In this document: one piece after another, positions 8,469-16,837 of the stretch
Layout: each line of letters opens with the position of its first letter
Position numbering within the stretch: position 1 is the stretch's first letter
NCBI GenBank assembly: GCA_028691795.1
Contig: JAQUYQ010000002.1
Location: forward strand, 1-64,000
DNA from: Herbinix sp.
GTDB taxonomy: Bacteria; Bacillota; Clostridia; Lachnospirales; Lachnospiraceae
Direction: 5' to 3'
DNA: 64,000 bases
Translations under genes and position numbers: made by a program
Notes under the pieces: model-generated
What the model was told of the DNA's origin: nothing
What the model saw: only the letters and a program-made list of their open reading frames with translations
The model's database searches: none

Positions 8469-10340
8469 ATGTTCAACATAGAAGAAGAATTAAAAAAGTT
8501 ACCGGCAAAGCCGGGTGTATATATCATGCGGGATAGTAAGGATACGATTATCTATGTTGGTAAGGCTATTATCTTGAAAAACCGGGTGCGGCAATATTTT
8601 CAGAGCAGCCGTAATCATACTGAGAAAATTAAGCAGATGGTGGAACACATCGACCATTTTGAATATATTATCACTGATTCAGAGCTGGAGGCTCTGGTTT
8701 TGGAATGTAATTTAATCAAAGAGCATATGCCAAAATACAATACGATGTTAAAGGATGATAAAACATATCCGTATATCCGTGTTACCACAAATGAGGCTTT
8801 TCCTAAGGTCTCAATCGTCAGGGAACAGAAGAAGGACAAAGCAAAGTATTTTGGCCCATATACTAGTGGGATAGCAGTAAAGGATACCTTAGAGCTGCTA
8901 CGCAAAATCTATAAAATAAGATCTTGTTACCGGGTATTACCCAAGGATATTGGCAAAGAACGACCTTGTCTTTATCATCACATGGGGCAATGTGGAGCAC
9001 CCTGTCAAGGGTATATCACACAAGCGGAATATAGAGCCAACATCGATGAAGTAATTGAGTTTTTGAACGGTAACTATACCAGAGTAGCTAAGCTTCTGGA
9101 AGAGAAGATGGCAGCAGCTGCAGAAGCTCTGGAATTTGAAAAAGCAGCGCAGTATAGAGATTTACTTGGCAGTGTCAAGCAGATAGCAAATAAGCAAAAG
9201 ATTACGAATACGGATCAGGTGGATCGTGATATTATAGCTTTTGCAAGGGACAAGGATGAAGCAGTGGTTCAGACCTTCTTTATACGCAGCGGAAAGTTAA
9301 TCGGAAGAGATCATTTTCACTTAAGCGGTGTACAGGATGAAGAAGATGGAGAAGTAATGGCTAGTTTTATCAAGCAATTCTACGCAGGTACTCCCTATAT
9401 TCCTAAGGAAATATTTCTGGGCGTTAAAACCGAGGAAGAAGACTTGATTACCGAATGGCTTACGACCAAAAGAGGGCAGAAGGTCTATCTGAAGGTACCT
9501 CAGAAGGGGGACAAGGAAAAGCTTGTGGAGCTGGCAAGAAAGAATGCCGAGCTTGTGCTAAATCAGGACATGGAGAAGATTAAGCGGGAAGAAGCCAGAA
9601 CGACCGGAGCTTTAAAGGAGATGGCGCAGTACCTTGACCTTCCTATCGTAGATCGGATTGAATCCTTTGATATATCCAATACAGCCGGTTTTGAATCAGT
9701 AGGCTCGATGGTAGTTTTTGAGAAGGGTAAGGCTAAGAAAGCAGACTATCGTAAATTTAAAATACGAACGGTGCAGGGCCCTGATGATTATGCTTCCATG
9801 TACGAAGTACTAACGAGGAGATTTACACACGGACAGAAGGAACTGGAACAGCGTATGGAAAAGAATTTGGATACGACGCTGGGAAGCTTTACGAAATATC
9901 CGGATTTGATTCTAATGGATGGTGGAAAAGGTCAGGTAGGAATTGCACTTAGAGTTTTATCAGAGCTTCGTCTGAATATTGCCGTATGTGGTATGGTTAA
10001 GGATGATAATCATAGAACCAGAGGACTGTTTTATAACAATGAAGAGCTGCCGATTGATAAGAGTGGTGAATTGTTTAAATTAATCACGAGAATTCAAGAT
10101 GAGACCCACCGTTTTGCAATCGAGTACCACCGAAACTTAAGGCAGAAAAATCAAGTCCATTCCATTCTGGATGATATTAATGGAATTGGGCCTACAAGAA
10201 GAAGGGCTCTAATGAAATATTTTCAGTCCCTAGAAGCAATTCAAGCTGCTGATGTGGAGGAAATACTCAAGGTACCTGCGATGAATAGGCACGCAGCAGA
10301 AGAGGTATATGAATTTTTTCATAAAGAGACCTTGCATTAA
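8469..10340 (+). CDS. uvrC: Excinuclease ABC subunit C
   Basis: 623 residues, full length. It makes both incisions in nucleotide excision repair together with UvrA and UvrB. An N-terminal GIY-YIG nuclease ([18 protein letters not shown], about 16-33) makes the 3' cut; a UVR motif (about 205-240, [16 protein letters not shown]) contacts UvrB; an RNase H-like domain (SFDISNTAG and [11 protein letters not shown]) makes the 5' cut; a C-terminal helix-hairpin-helix ([13 protein letters not shown]) binds DNA. Start ATG with TAGGAG upstream. It heads a run of co-oriented genes that continues with hprK. Confidence 0.97.
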   Translation: MFNIEEELKKLPAKPGVYIMRDSKDTIIYVGKAIILKNRVRQYFQSSRNHTEKIKQMVEHIDHFEYIITDSELEALVLECNLIKEHMPKYNTMLKDDKTYPYIRVTTNEAFPKVSIVREQKKDKAKYFGPYTSGIAVKDTLELLRKIYKIRSCYRVLPKDIGKERPCLYHHMGQCGAPCQGYITQAEYRANIDEVIEFLNGNYTRVAKLLEEKMAAAAEALEFEKAAQYRDLLGSVKQIANKQKITNTDQVDRDIIAFARDKDEAVVQTFFIRSGKLIGRDHFHLSGVQDEEDGEVMASFIKQFYAGTPYIPKEIFLGVKTEEEDLITEWLTTKRGQKVYLKVPQKGDKEKLVELARKNAELVLNQDMEKIKREEARTTGALKEMAQYLDLPIVDRIESFDISNTAGFESVGSMVVFEKGKAKKADYRKFKIRTVQGPDDYASMYEVLTRRFTHGQKELEQRMEKNLDTTLGSFTKYPDLILMDGGKGQVGIALRVLSELRLNIAVCGMVKDDNHRTRGLFYNNEELPIDKSGELFKLITRIQDETHRFAIEYHRNLRQKNQVHSILDDINGIGPTRRRALMKYFQSLEAIQAADVEEILKVPAMNRHAAEEVYEFFHKETLH

Positions 10341-10415
10341 GCATTTACAGTAAGTGATGTAATATGTTAGAATGTAGCATAATAGAGAAGAATAATGAAA
10401 GGCACGGGTGTAAGT

Positions 10416-11357
10416 ATGTATACAGTTGAATTGGTAAAATTAATAGAAAAAATGAATTTGGAAAATTGTACTCCGGACATCTATATTAAGAATATTAAGA
10501 TCTCCCAGCCTGATGTAAACAGACCAGCTTTACAATTAGCGGGCTTCTTTGATCACTTTGATTCCGAACGTGTTCAGGTAATCGGTCATGTGGAACATGC
10601 TTACATGGAGAGGATGGATAAGGAGCAGAGAGTACAAATATTATCCAAGCTGATGGATTATCATGTGCCTTGCCTTGTATTTAGTAGAAATCTGGAGGTT
10701 AGCGAGAGCTTTATTGAACTGGCTACTGCCAAAGGAGTACCTATTTTAAGAACAGCAAAGACAACCTCATCCTTTATGGCGGAAGTGATCCGATGGCTGA
10801 ATGTAGAACTGGCGCCGAGAATAACTATTCATGGCGGCCTTGTGGACGTATATGGTGAAGGCATCTTAATCATGGGTGAAAGCGGCATTGGTAAAAGTGA
10901 AGCAGCCTTGGAACTGATTAAGCGCGGACATCGTCTCGTTACTGATGATGTTGTTGAAATTAAAAAAGTAAGTGATGATACCTTAATTGGTACCTCACCG
11001 GATATTACAAGACATTTCATCGAGTTAAGGGGTATCGGTATTGTAGATGTAAAAACCTTATTTGGTGTTGAAAGTGTAAAGAATACACAGGCAATTGATT
11101 TGGTAATTAAGTTGGAAGAGTGGAACAAGGATAAACAATATGACCGCCTTGGTCTTGAGGAAGATTATATCGAATTCCTTGGCAATAAGGTGGTATGTCA
11201 TTCCATCCCAATCCGACCAGGCAGAAATCTTGCAATTATATGTGAGTCAGCTGCTGTTAATTATCGTCAGAAGAAGATGGGCTATAATGCAGCACAGGAG
11301 CTTTATAATCGTGTTACAAACAGCCTGAAAAAAGGTGAGCCAAAAGATAATAAATAA
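10416..11357 (+). CDS. hprK: HPr(Ser) kinase/phosphorylase
   Basis: 313 residues from this start, matching the usual 305-315. It phosphorylates Ser46 of HPr or Crh when fructose-1,6-bisphosphate and ATP are high and reverses the reaction when phosphate rises, so it sets carbon catabolite repression. Walker A GESGIGKSEAA is at about 154, and the family signature FIELRGIGIVDVKTLFG follows. A longer frame from 10395 would add MKGTGVS, but homologues begin MYTVELVK. GAAAGG lies 12 bases upstream, a long spacing also seen before whiA. The next gene, a sugar kinase, starts 27 bases on. Confidence 0.95.
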   Translation: MYTVELVKLIEKMNLENCTPDIYIKNIKISQPDVNRPALQLAGFFDHFDSERVQVIGHVEHAYMERMDKEQRVQILSKLMDYHVPCLVFSRNLEVSESFIELATAKGVPILRTAKTTSSFMAEVIRWLNVELAPRITIHGGLVDVYGEGILIMGESGIGKSEAALELIKRGHRLVTDDVVEIKKVSDDTLIGTSPDITRHFIELRGIGIVDVKTLFGVESVKNTQAIDLVIKLEEWNKDKQYDRLGLEEDYIEFLGNKVVCHSIPIRPGRNLAIICESAAVNYRQKKMGYNAAQELYNRVTNSLKKGEPKDNK

Positions 11358-11384
11358 GAATAAAGGAAAGGCAAGTGTAAATAC

Positions 11385-12323
11385 ATGGGGCAGGTGTGTT
11401 TTGGAATTGATATCGGAGGAACCGAAGTAAAGGTAGGATTATTTGACACCGAAGGAAAGCTGTTAAATAATTGGAATTTTACAACAATAAGAACAGGAAA
11501 CGGTAAAGATATTCTTAAGGATGCTGCTAATTTCATCTTAGATAAGATGAAGGAGACAAATTTATCAAAGGAAGATGTCCTTGGTGTTGGAGTAGGAATA
11601 CCGGGTCCGGTTAAGGATAATGGAGAGGTATTAGAGCTTGTTAATTTAGGCATAGGTCATTTTAACATTGAAGAAGAAATGGAAGAAATGACAGGACTTA
11701 AGGTGAAGGCCGGCAATGATGCTAATGTTGCAGCACTTGGTGAGATGTGGATGGGTGGAGGAAAAGGCTATCGTAGTGTAGCGCTTGCCACTCTGGGGAC
11801 CGGTGTCGGCGGCGGTATTATATTAAATGGTACAGTTCTTGCGGGAAGTAACGGTGCAGCCGGTGAAATTGGTCATATTTTCGTAAACGATAAGGAAACA
11901 AGCACCTGTGGCTGCGGCAAATGTGGTTGTCTGGAACAATATGCATCAGCAACCGGAATTGTAAGGCTGGCAAAACATATATTAGAGGAAAAGGAAGAAC
12001 CTTCTTCCATGCGTGATTATGAAAACTTAAGCGCGAAAGACGTATTTGATTGTGCAAAGGAAGGAGACAAGCTTGCTTTGGAAGTAGTAGAAAAAGCTTG
12101 CTATTATCTTGGCGTTGCTATGGCTCATATTGCACAGGTTATCGACCCTGAGGTGTTTGTAATTGGCGGTGGCGTATCGAAAGCCGGTGAAATTATTACA
12201 GAAACAACAAAGAAGTATTATAACAATTATGTTATGGATGCTTTAAAAAATAAAGAATTCAAATTAGCAACCTTGGGCAATGATGCCGGAATTTATGGAG
12301 CTGCGAAGCTAATTCTTGCATAA
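11385..12323 (+). CDS. glcK: ROK-family glucokinase
   Basis: 312 residues. It probably phosphorylates glucose to glucose-6-phosphate in the cytoplasm. The ATP-binding DIGGTEVKVGLFD (about 7-19), sugar-site GNDANVAALGE, phosphate-loop LGTGVGGGI and the zinc motif CGCGKCGCLEQYA, diagnostic of ROK proteins, are all visible. There is no N-terminal helix-turn-helix, so it is a kinase and not a ROK repressor. Its position between hprK and murB fits a function tied to glycolytic signalling. AAAGG precedes the ATG at a spacing of about 13. Confidence 0.9.
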   Translation: MGQVCFGIDIGGTEVKVGLFDTEGKLLNNWNFTTIRTGNGKDILKDAANFILDKMKETNLSKEDVLGVGVGIPGPVKDNGEVLELVNLGIGHFNIEEEMEEMTGLKVKAGNDANVAALGEMWMGGGKGYRSVALATLGTGVGGGIILNGTVLAGSNGAAGEIGHIFVNDKETSTCGCGKCGCLEQYASATGIVRLAKHILEEKEEPSSMRDYENLSAKDVFDCAKEGDKLALEVVEKACYYLGVAMAHIAQVIDPEVFVIGGGVSKAGEIITETTKKYYNNYVMDALKNKEFKLATLGNDAGIYGAAKLILA

Positions 12324-12405
12324 ATTGTTCGCATTATAAATAAGCTTAAAAGTAGGATTTACCTTTCCAAAAAATCGGAAATGTTATATGCTTTAGGAGG
12401 CAGTA

Positions 12406-13320
12406 TTGAAAGAGCAATTTTATCAAAAACTAATTCTTGCATTACCGCAGGAACAGGTTATAACAAAGGAACGCATGGAGAATCATACTTCTCTGCATAT
12501 TGGTGGTGAGGCAGATTATTTTGTTACACCCGGTACTATCCCGGAATTGTGTGCCGTAGTCAGCTTATGTAAGAATGAAAATATGCCTTATTACATCATA
12601 GGAAACGGTAGTAATCTTCTGGTTTCTGATCTTGGATACAGGGGACTTATTATTATGCTTGGTGAACGATTTGGGGCGGTTTGGGCAAAAGACGATAATA
12701 CAATTACGGCACAGGCAGGAATTTTATTGGCAAAGCTTGCAAATGAAGCGGCTGGACTTGGCTTAACCGGTTTAGAATTTGCTTCTGGAATACCGGGAAC
12801 TTTAGGTGGAGCAATTACCATGAATGCTGGTGCCTATGATGGTGAGATGAAGCAATGCGTTACCGCCGTTAGAGTAATGGATGAAGATGGGAATATACTA
12901 ATATTAAATAATGACGAACTGGAGCTAGGCTATCGGAGCAGCATTCTGCAAAGGAAGAATTATATTCTTGTGGAAGCTGATATAAAGCTGGCAAATGGTG
13001 ATGAGCAGCAGATACGTCAAAAAATGCGTGAATTTAATACCCAAAGACGTGATAAGCAGCCTTTGGATAAATATAGTGCTGGAAGTACATTTAAAAGGCC
13101 TCAGGGGTATTATGCAGGAAAGCTGATTAGTGATGCCGGACTAAGGGGATATCAGGTAGGCGGAGCAGCAGTGTCCGAAAAACATTGTGGTTTTGTTATT
13201 AATATAGATAACGCAACGGCAAAGGATTTTCTTGCTGTCATCCAGGATGTAAGCCGGATTGTAGACGAGAAATTTGGTGTCAGACTGGAACCGGAAGTGA
13301 AATTCTTAGGCAATTTTTAA
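12406..13320 (+). CDS. murB: UDP-N-acetylenolpyruvoylglucosamine reductase
   Basis: 304 residues, type IIa MurB. It reduces the enolpyruvyl group to give UDP-MurNAc, using NADPH and FAD. FAD-binding PCMH segments are visible (YYIIGNGSNLLVSD, about 65-78; GLEFASGIPGTLGGAITMNAGAYDGEM), the catalytic Ser lies in YSAGSTFKRP and the late Glu in LEPEVKFLG. The start is TTG with AGGAGG 5 bases upstream; no ATG lies near. It is followed by a hairpin and dispersed repeats before rapZ. Confidence 0.96.
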   Translation: MKEQFYQKLILALPQEQVITKERMENHTSLHIGGEADYFVTPGTIPELCAVVSLCKNENMPYYIIGNGSNLLVSDLGYRGLIIMLGERFGAVWAKDDNTITAQAGILLAKLANEAAGLGLTGLEFASGIPGTLGGAITMNAGAYDGEMKQCVTAVRVMDEDGNILILNNDELELGYRSSILQRKNYILVEADIKLANGDEQQIRQKMREFNTQRRDKQPLDKYSAGSTFKRPQGYYAGKLISDAGLRGYQVGGAAVSEKHCGFVINIDNATAKDFLAVIQDVSRIVDEKFGVRLEPEVKFLGNF

Positions 13321-13326
13321 GTAGGA

Positions 13327-13362
13327 TTAGTGTGAATAGTCCTGCGAAATACATGCGGGCCA
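13327..13362 (+). repeat. Post-stop hairpin repeat, copy 1
   Basis: TTAGTGTGAATAG followed by a GC-rich hairpin (TCCTGCG / TGCGGGC) and CATTAGAAGAA, starting 7 bases after the murB stop. A second copy follows the M29 aminopeptidase gene at 35797-35836. Confidence 0.55.
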
Positions 13363-13372
13363 TTAGAAGAAC

Positions 13373-13405
13373 CTTGGAATGAGTACAGAGGGTGCTCATT
13401 CCAAG
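13373..13405 (+). terminator. Hairpin after murB
   Basis: CTTGGAATGAG (13373-13383) pairs perfectly with CTCATTCCAAG (13395-13405). Only a mixed C/T tract follows, so termination may be partial and rapZ may still be reached by readthrough. Confidence 0.6.
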
Positions 13406-13470
13406 CTTCTTCCAGGTATTTGAGATGCTTTTTTGCTGCATCGTATAGGTTAGTGTGATTTATATCATAT

Positions 13471-13517
13471 AAATAACCATGCCTTTCATCAAAGCCTGCA
13501 AACTTTGGGCCGCAGGC
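13471..13517 (-). repeat. Dispersed 50-bp repeat, copy 1 (inverted)
   Basis: Minus-strand copy of the sequence CCTGCGGCCCAAAGTTTGC followed by AGGCTTTGATGAAAGGCATG and GTTATT. Other copies lie at 14452-14504 and 33655-33708 on the plus strand. Here it sits in the leader of rapZ, pointing away from it. Confidence 0.85.
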
Positions 13518-13559
13518 TGATGCTCTAATTCGCGGTGCTTCGGCAGAATGGAGATTTTT

Positions 13560-14414
13560 ATGAGATTTGTTATTGTCACAGGAATGTCTGGAGCGGGTAA
13601 AAGCTCGGTACTAAAAATGTTGGAAGATGCAGGTTACTTTTGCGTAGATAATCTTCCGATACAATTAGTAAAAAAATTCACCCGTTTAATAATGCAGGGA
13701 AGCCAGAACAATGTTGCTTTAGGGATAGATATCCGAAGCGGACAAGCATTGAAGGAAATGGATTCGGTTCTGCAGGATATGAAACAATCTGGTGTACCAT
13801 ATGAAATATTGTTTCTAGACTGTACACCGGAAGTATTGGTAAAACGATATAAAGAAACCAGAAGAATTCATCCGTTATCCGGAGGCGGCCGTGTAGAAAA
13901 AGGAATTGCTATGGAGCGGGAACGGTTGGCATATCTTCGAAGAAATGCAGATGTTATTATCGATACAAGCCATCTCTTAATTAGGGATTTGAAATCACAA
14001 ATTAATAAAATCTATCTAAATGATGAAAAATTTAGCAACTTTTATGTGACAATATTATCCTTTGGCTTTAAATATGGCATTCCGACAGACGCAGATTTGA
14101 TCTTTGACGTGAGGTTTTTACCGAACCCCTATTATATTCCGGAACTTAAGGATATGACCGGTAAAGATAAACCAGTTAGCCAGTATGTGATGGAATCAAG
14201 TGCAGCAACAGAATTTTTAGATAAACTGGTAGATATGCTACTGTTTCTAATTCCAAAATATATCACTGAAGGGAAAAATCAATTGGTTGTTGGTATCGGA
14301 TGTACCGGAGGAAAACACCGTTCCGTTACATTGACAAATGAACTTGCAATGAGAATTAATATTACGGAATATGGTTTAAAGGTTGAACATAGAGATATAG
14401 AGAAAGAATCATAA
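13560..14414 (+). CDS. rapZ: RNase adapter protein RapZ family (YvcJ) nucleotide-binding protein
   Basis: 284 residues. P-loop GMSGAGKSS at about 8-16 and a C-terminal domain with GIGCTGGKHRSV, the conserved RapZ signature. In enterics RapZ steers RNase E toward GlmZ and so controls glucosamine-6-phosphate synthesis; in Bacillus YvcJ hydrolyses GTP and affects competence, so the role here is inferred. The ATG at 13560 is chosen because GGAG lies about 8 bases before it; an in-frame ATG at 13548 overlaps that site. In Bacillus yvcK (glmR) sits between rapZ and whiA; it is absent here. Confidence 0.93.
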   Translation: MRFVIVTGMSGAGKSSVLKMLEDAGYFCVDNLPIQLVKKFTRLIMQGSQNNVALGIDIRSGQALKEMDSVLQDMKQSGVPYEILFLDCTPEVLVKRYKETRRIHPLSGGGRVEKGIAMERERLAYLRRNADVIIDTSHLLIRDLKSQINKIYLNDEKFSNFYVTILSFGFKYGIPTDADLIFDVRFLPNPYYIPELKDMTGKDKPVSQYVMESSAATEFLDKLVDMLLFLIPKYITEGKNQLVVGIGCTGGKHRSVTLTNELAMRINITEYGLKVEHRDIEKES

Positions 14415-14434
14415 CAAAGTGAATTGGTTACAAT
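14413..14434 (+). terminator. Hairpin after rapZ
   Basis: CAAAGTGAATT and AATTCACTTTG form a stem just after the rapZ stop, without a following T-run. A similar hairpin (GTGAAAAAT / ATTTTTCAC) lies before the third copy of the 50-bp repeat at 33620, so it may belong to that repeat. Confidence 0.5.
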
Positions 14435-14451
14435 TCACTTTGCAAATATTG

Positions 14452-14504
14452 TGCCTGCGGCCCAAAGTTAGCAGGCATCTATGAAAGGCATGGTTATTAA
14501 TATG
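14452..14504 (+). repeat. Dispersed 50-bp repeat, copy 2, reaching the whiA start codon
   Basis: CCTGCGGCCCAAAGTTAGC, then AGGCATCTATGAAAGGCATG and GTTATTAATATG. The final ATG is the whiA start, and GAAAGG is its only ribosome binding site, so the repeat supplies the translation signals. Confidence 0.85.
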
Positions 14505-15536
14505 TCATTTTCAAAAGAGGTCAAGGAGGAACTTTCTCTTCAAATAAGCAGTGCGAGACATTGCAGGCTTGCAGAATTGGCTGCAATTCTAACCTATGAA
14601 GGACGAGTTGTTTGTTCTGATTCTAATTACTATTTAAAATTACAAACAGAAAATTTAGTAGTAGCAAGAAAATACTTTACATTAATCCGAAAAACATTTA
14701 ATATAAATATTGATGTTTCTGTTAAAACTAATATCAATGCTAAAAAAAGCAGTATGTATACTCTTATCATACGCAATAAGGAATCTATAAACCTTGTACT
14801 TCAGGCAACAAAGCTGCCTTTTCAACCGCCCTTTCGCAGTGAAAAGACAGAGAAGACAGATATTACCACTGCTTGTGATAAATCAGAAAGTGTTGAGCTG
14901 GGTTTAGCGGATCCTGTAATTACTCAGAATGCTTGTTGTAAAAGAGCATTTATCAGGGGAGCATTTTTATCCTCGGGTTCGATGAGTAATCCAAAAAAAG
15001 CCTATCACTTGGAAATTGTATTTTCAAATATGACTAAGGCTGAGCAGTTAAGGGAAATGATTCAAACTTTTTCAGTTGATGCCAAGATAATAATGCGTAA
15101 AAAAAATTATGTAGTATATATTAAAGAAGGCTCTCAGATAGTTGATCTTTTAAATGTTATGGAAGCTCATGTTGCTTTGATGGATTTGGAGAATGTTAGA
15201 ATTCTTAAAGAAATGCGTAATTCCATAAACCGTCAGGTGAATTGTGAGGCTGCCAATATTAGTAAAACGGTAGCAGCTGCATCAAAGCAAATTGATGATA
15301 TCATTTATATTAGAGATAATGTAGGGTTAGGTGATTTGGCTGATGGACTTGAGGATATTGCAATAATACGGATAGAATTTCCGGAAGCATCCTTAAAGGA
15401 ACTTGGTGCAATGTTATTACCGCCAATCGGGAAATCCGGTGTTAACCATAGATTACGTAAGCTAAGCTTTATAGCAGATCAATTGCGGGAAAATAAGGAG
15501 GAAAATTGTCATGATAACGAAAGAAATAACGATTAA
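14502..15536 (+). CDS. whiA: DNA-binding protein WhiA
   Basis: 344 residues. It has a LAGLIDADG-like homing-endonuclease fold without nuclease activity, followed by a C-terminal helix-turn-helix (ELGAMLLPPIGKSGVNHRLRKL). In Firmicutes it affects cell division and chromosome segregation; in Actinobacteria it controls sporulation. The start MSFSKEVKEEL is the family consensus; a longer frame from 14481 would translate the dispersed repeat. The 3' end overlaps the HPr-like gene by 26 bases, indicating translational coupling. Confidence 0.94.
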   Translation: MSFSKEVKEELSLQISSARHCRLAELAAILTYEGRVVCSDSNYYLKLQTENLVVARKYFTLIRKTFNINIDVSVKTNINAKKSSMYTLIIRNKESINLVLQATKLPFQPPFRSEKTEKTDITTACDKSESVELGLADPVITQNACCKRAFIRGAFLSSGSMSNPKKAYHLEIVFSNMTKAEQLREMIQTFSVDAKIIMRKKNYVVYIKEGSQIVDLLNVMEAHVALMDLENVRILKEMRNSINRQVNCEAANISKTVAAASKQIDDIIYIRDNVGLGDLADGLEDIAIIRIEFPEASLKELGAMLLPPIGKSGVNHRLRKLSFIADQLRENKEENCHDNERNND

Positions 15537-15765
15537 TATCCCTAATGGTTTGGAAGCCAGACCGGTTGCATTACTTGTTCAGGTAGCAAGTCAGTATGAA
15601 TGCAGCATTTATGTAGCTAGCAATGAAAAACGTGTCAATGCAAAAAGTATTATGGGTATGATGAGCATGGGTATTTCAACAGGAGAAAAAGTTATCGTAA
15701 TTGCTGATGGACCTGATGAAAAAACTGCAATAGAGAATATTGAGAAATACTTAAGTAGTAAGTAA
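15511..15765 (+). CDS. HPr-like protein (Crh-type) with Glu at position 15
   Basis: 84 residues, HPr fold. In PTS HPr residue 15 is the phosphorylated His in GxHARP. Here the segment is NGLEARPV, so residue 15 is Glu and PEP-dependent phosphotransfer is impossible. Ser46 and its context (NAKSIMGMMSMG) are intact, so HprK can act on it. That is the Crh pattern; Bacillus Crh carries Gln15. It sits after whiA exactly where crh lies in Bacillus. Role inferred: corepressor of CcpA-type regulation without sugar transport. Glu could mimic phospho-His, an unusual feature. Start ATG with AGGAGG upstream inside whiA. Confidence 0.88.
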   Translation: MITKEITINIPNGLEARPVALLVQVASQYECSIYVASNEKRVNAKSIMGMMSMGISTGEKVIVIADGPDEKTAIENIEKYLSSK

Positions 15766-15809
15766 TTGAAACAGTAAATAATTAAAATAGTAAATAATTA
15801 AAACAGTAG

Positions 15810-15838
15810 GACACAGCCAGTGGCTGTGTCTTTTCTTT
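15810..15838 (+). terminator. Terminator after the HPr-like gene
   Basis: GACACAGCCA (15810-15819) and TGGCTGTGTC (15821-15830) form a tight perfect stem followed by TTTTCTTT. It closes the uvrC-to-HPr run. Confidence 0.92.
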
Positions 15839-16049
15839 CGGATCCATACGAAATTTTTAAATCCTCAGGTAGTCCATGGGCCAAATTTATAAGATCTGTT
15901 GCCATGTATATTTTACAGAAAAATTAATATAAATTAACAAAATTTCCTATAGTATTTAATAATTCCGCAAGGAAATACCTAAGCCTTATGTCAGTAACCG
16001 TTCCTAGAAGGAGAAAAATAATTCGATTGTAAGAAATATAAAACGTTTG

Positions 16050-16177
16050 TTTACATTTCACTTTCTTAATGCTATACTAAATATATGAAAAGGAGCAACC
16101 GCCAACAAAGTGGTTAGCCTCCATGTTGGTTAATAAACCGCCAGGATTCGGCTAAGAACGGGGCGGTTTATTTTTTT
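16050..16177 (+). ncRNA. Candidate type I antitoxin RNA
   Basis: Promoter TTTACA (16050-16055), 17 bases, TATACT (16073-16078), giving a predicted start near 16085. About 90 bases later a strong terminator stem AATAAACCGCC / GGCGGTTTATT (16132-16172) is followed by seven T. There is no coding frame with a ribosome binding site. It converges on the small hydrophobic ORF at 16216-16293, the arrangement of Fst/RNA II and TxpA/RatA loci. It contains GTTAGCCTCC, also present in the toxin leader, and its CCUCC could pair with the toxin Shine-Dalgarno. Function inferred from layout. Confidence 0.65.
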
Positions 16178-16215
16178 CGCTTATTATTCCTATTATCTAA
16201 TATAGGTAAAGCCAT

Positions 16216-16293
16216 TCAAGAATGGCTTTGCAGTGCAATTAGCAAAAGTCCAAATGTTAACATTAAAGATAATGTCTCATATGTAGTTTGCAT
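16216..16293 (-). CDS. Small hydrophobic peptide, probable type I toxin (holin-like/TxpA-Fst type)
   Basis: 25 residues: an opening of MQTTYETLSLML, a hydrophobic span TFGLLLIAL and a short polar end. This matches the start of the putative holin-like toxin family (typically M-x-TYE-x-LxLML-x-FG-hydrophobic), whose members insert in the membrane. GGAGG lies 9 bases upstream, inside a hairpin GCCTCCC / GGGAGG that would mask it. The promoter is at 16353-16381. The usual charged C-terminal tail is missing, because the frame ends in the GCCATTC / GAATGGC hairpin just after the hydrophobic span, so it may be a shortened or decayed version. Confidence 0.7.
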   Translation of the reverse strand: MQTTYETLSLMLTFGLLLIALQSHS

Positions 16294-16352
16294 CGTCACC
16301 ACCTCCCTTCCGGGAGGCTAACACACCCTGTACTCGATTACTCCTATTGAAA

Positions 16353-16381
16353 ATATTATCATATCATTCATATAATGACAA
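16353..16381 (-). promoter_or_regulatory. Promoter of the small toxin gene
   Basis: On the minus strand TTGTCA (16376-16381), 17 bases, TAATAT (16353-16358). The leader to the ATG is about 55 bases and contains the Shine-Dalgarno-masking hairpin. Confidence 0.65.
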
Positions 16382-16429
16382 TCGAACACAATATTAACTT
16401 TTCTCTATATGAGTTATTACATTATGAAA

Positions 16430-16630
16430 CAACAGGAAGCTTCAACTGCTCAAAATCCCCTTTTTAGTAACCCACCTGCTAGTACAACGAATATAAATTA
16501 ACGAGCCATTATGCTGGTCTAAATCTCCGATAACACCAGTCACCAAGCCCCGGCGTAGCACCACTACACCTGCGTTTGTGAATAGGAGCTCTTGAAGATA
16601 TATCCTCAGCCTAATAGCCAGTTATTTATT
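16430..16630. other. GC-richer intergenic block, candidate structured RNA
   Basis: Between the toxin promoter and dnaE lies about 200 bases with higher GC than its surroundings and no supported ORF. On the minus strand it contains the stem GGTGTAG / CTACGCC with a TGGTG loop and a second stem around ACTGGTG / ACCAG. I could not match it to a riboswitch, 6S, SRP or tmRNA signature. Its strand is uncertain. Confidence 0.35.
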
Positions 16631-16837
16631 ATTCATTGTACTATTGATGGCAGGTATTTTTTTATGTTCAAATTTTTTATGAATAGATAGAAATGATTCG
16701 ATAGTCCTTTTTATTGACAAGCGTTTTATGGTGTCATATTATAAATTTATATGAATTTAAATCAGAAAAATAAATTATCTTGTGTTAAGCACCTATAGTA
16801 TACATAATTTAAAAAGATTAAGGGAAGGAGGAGCAGC

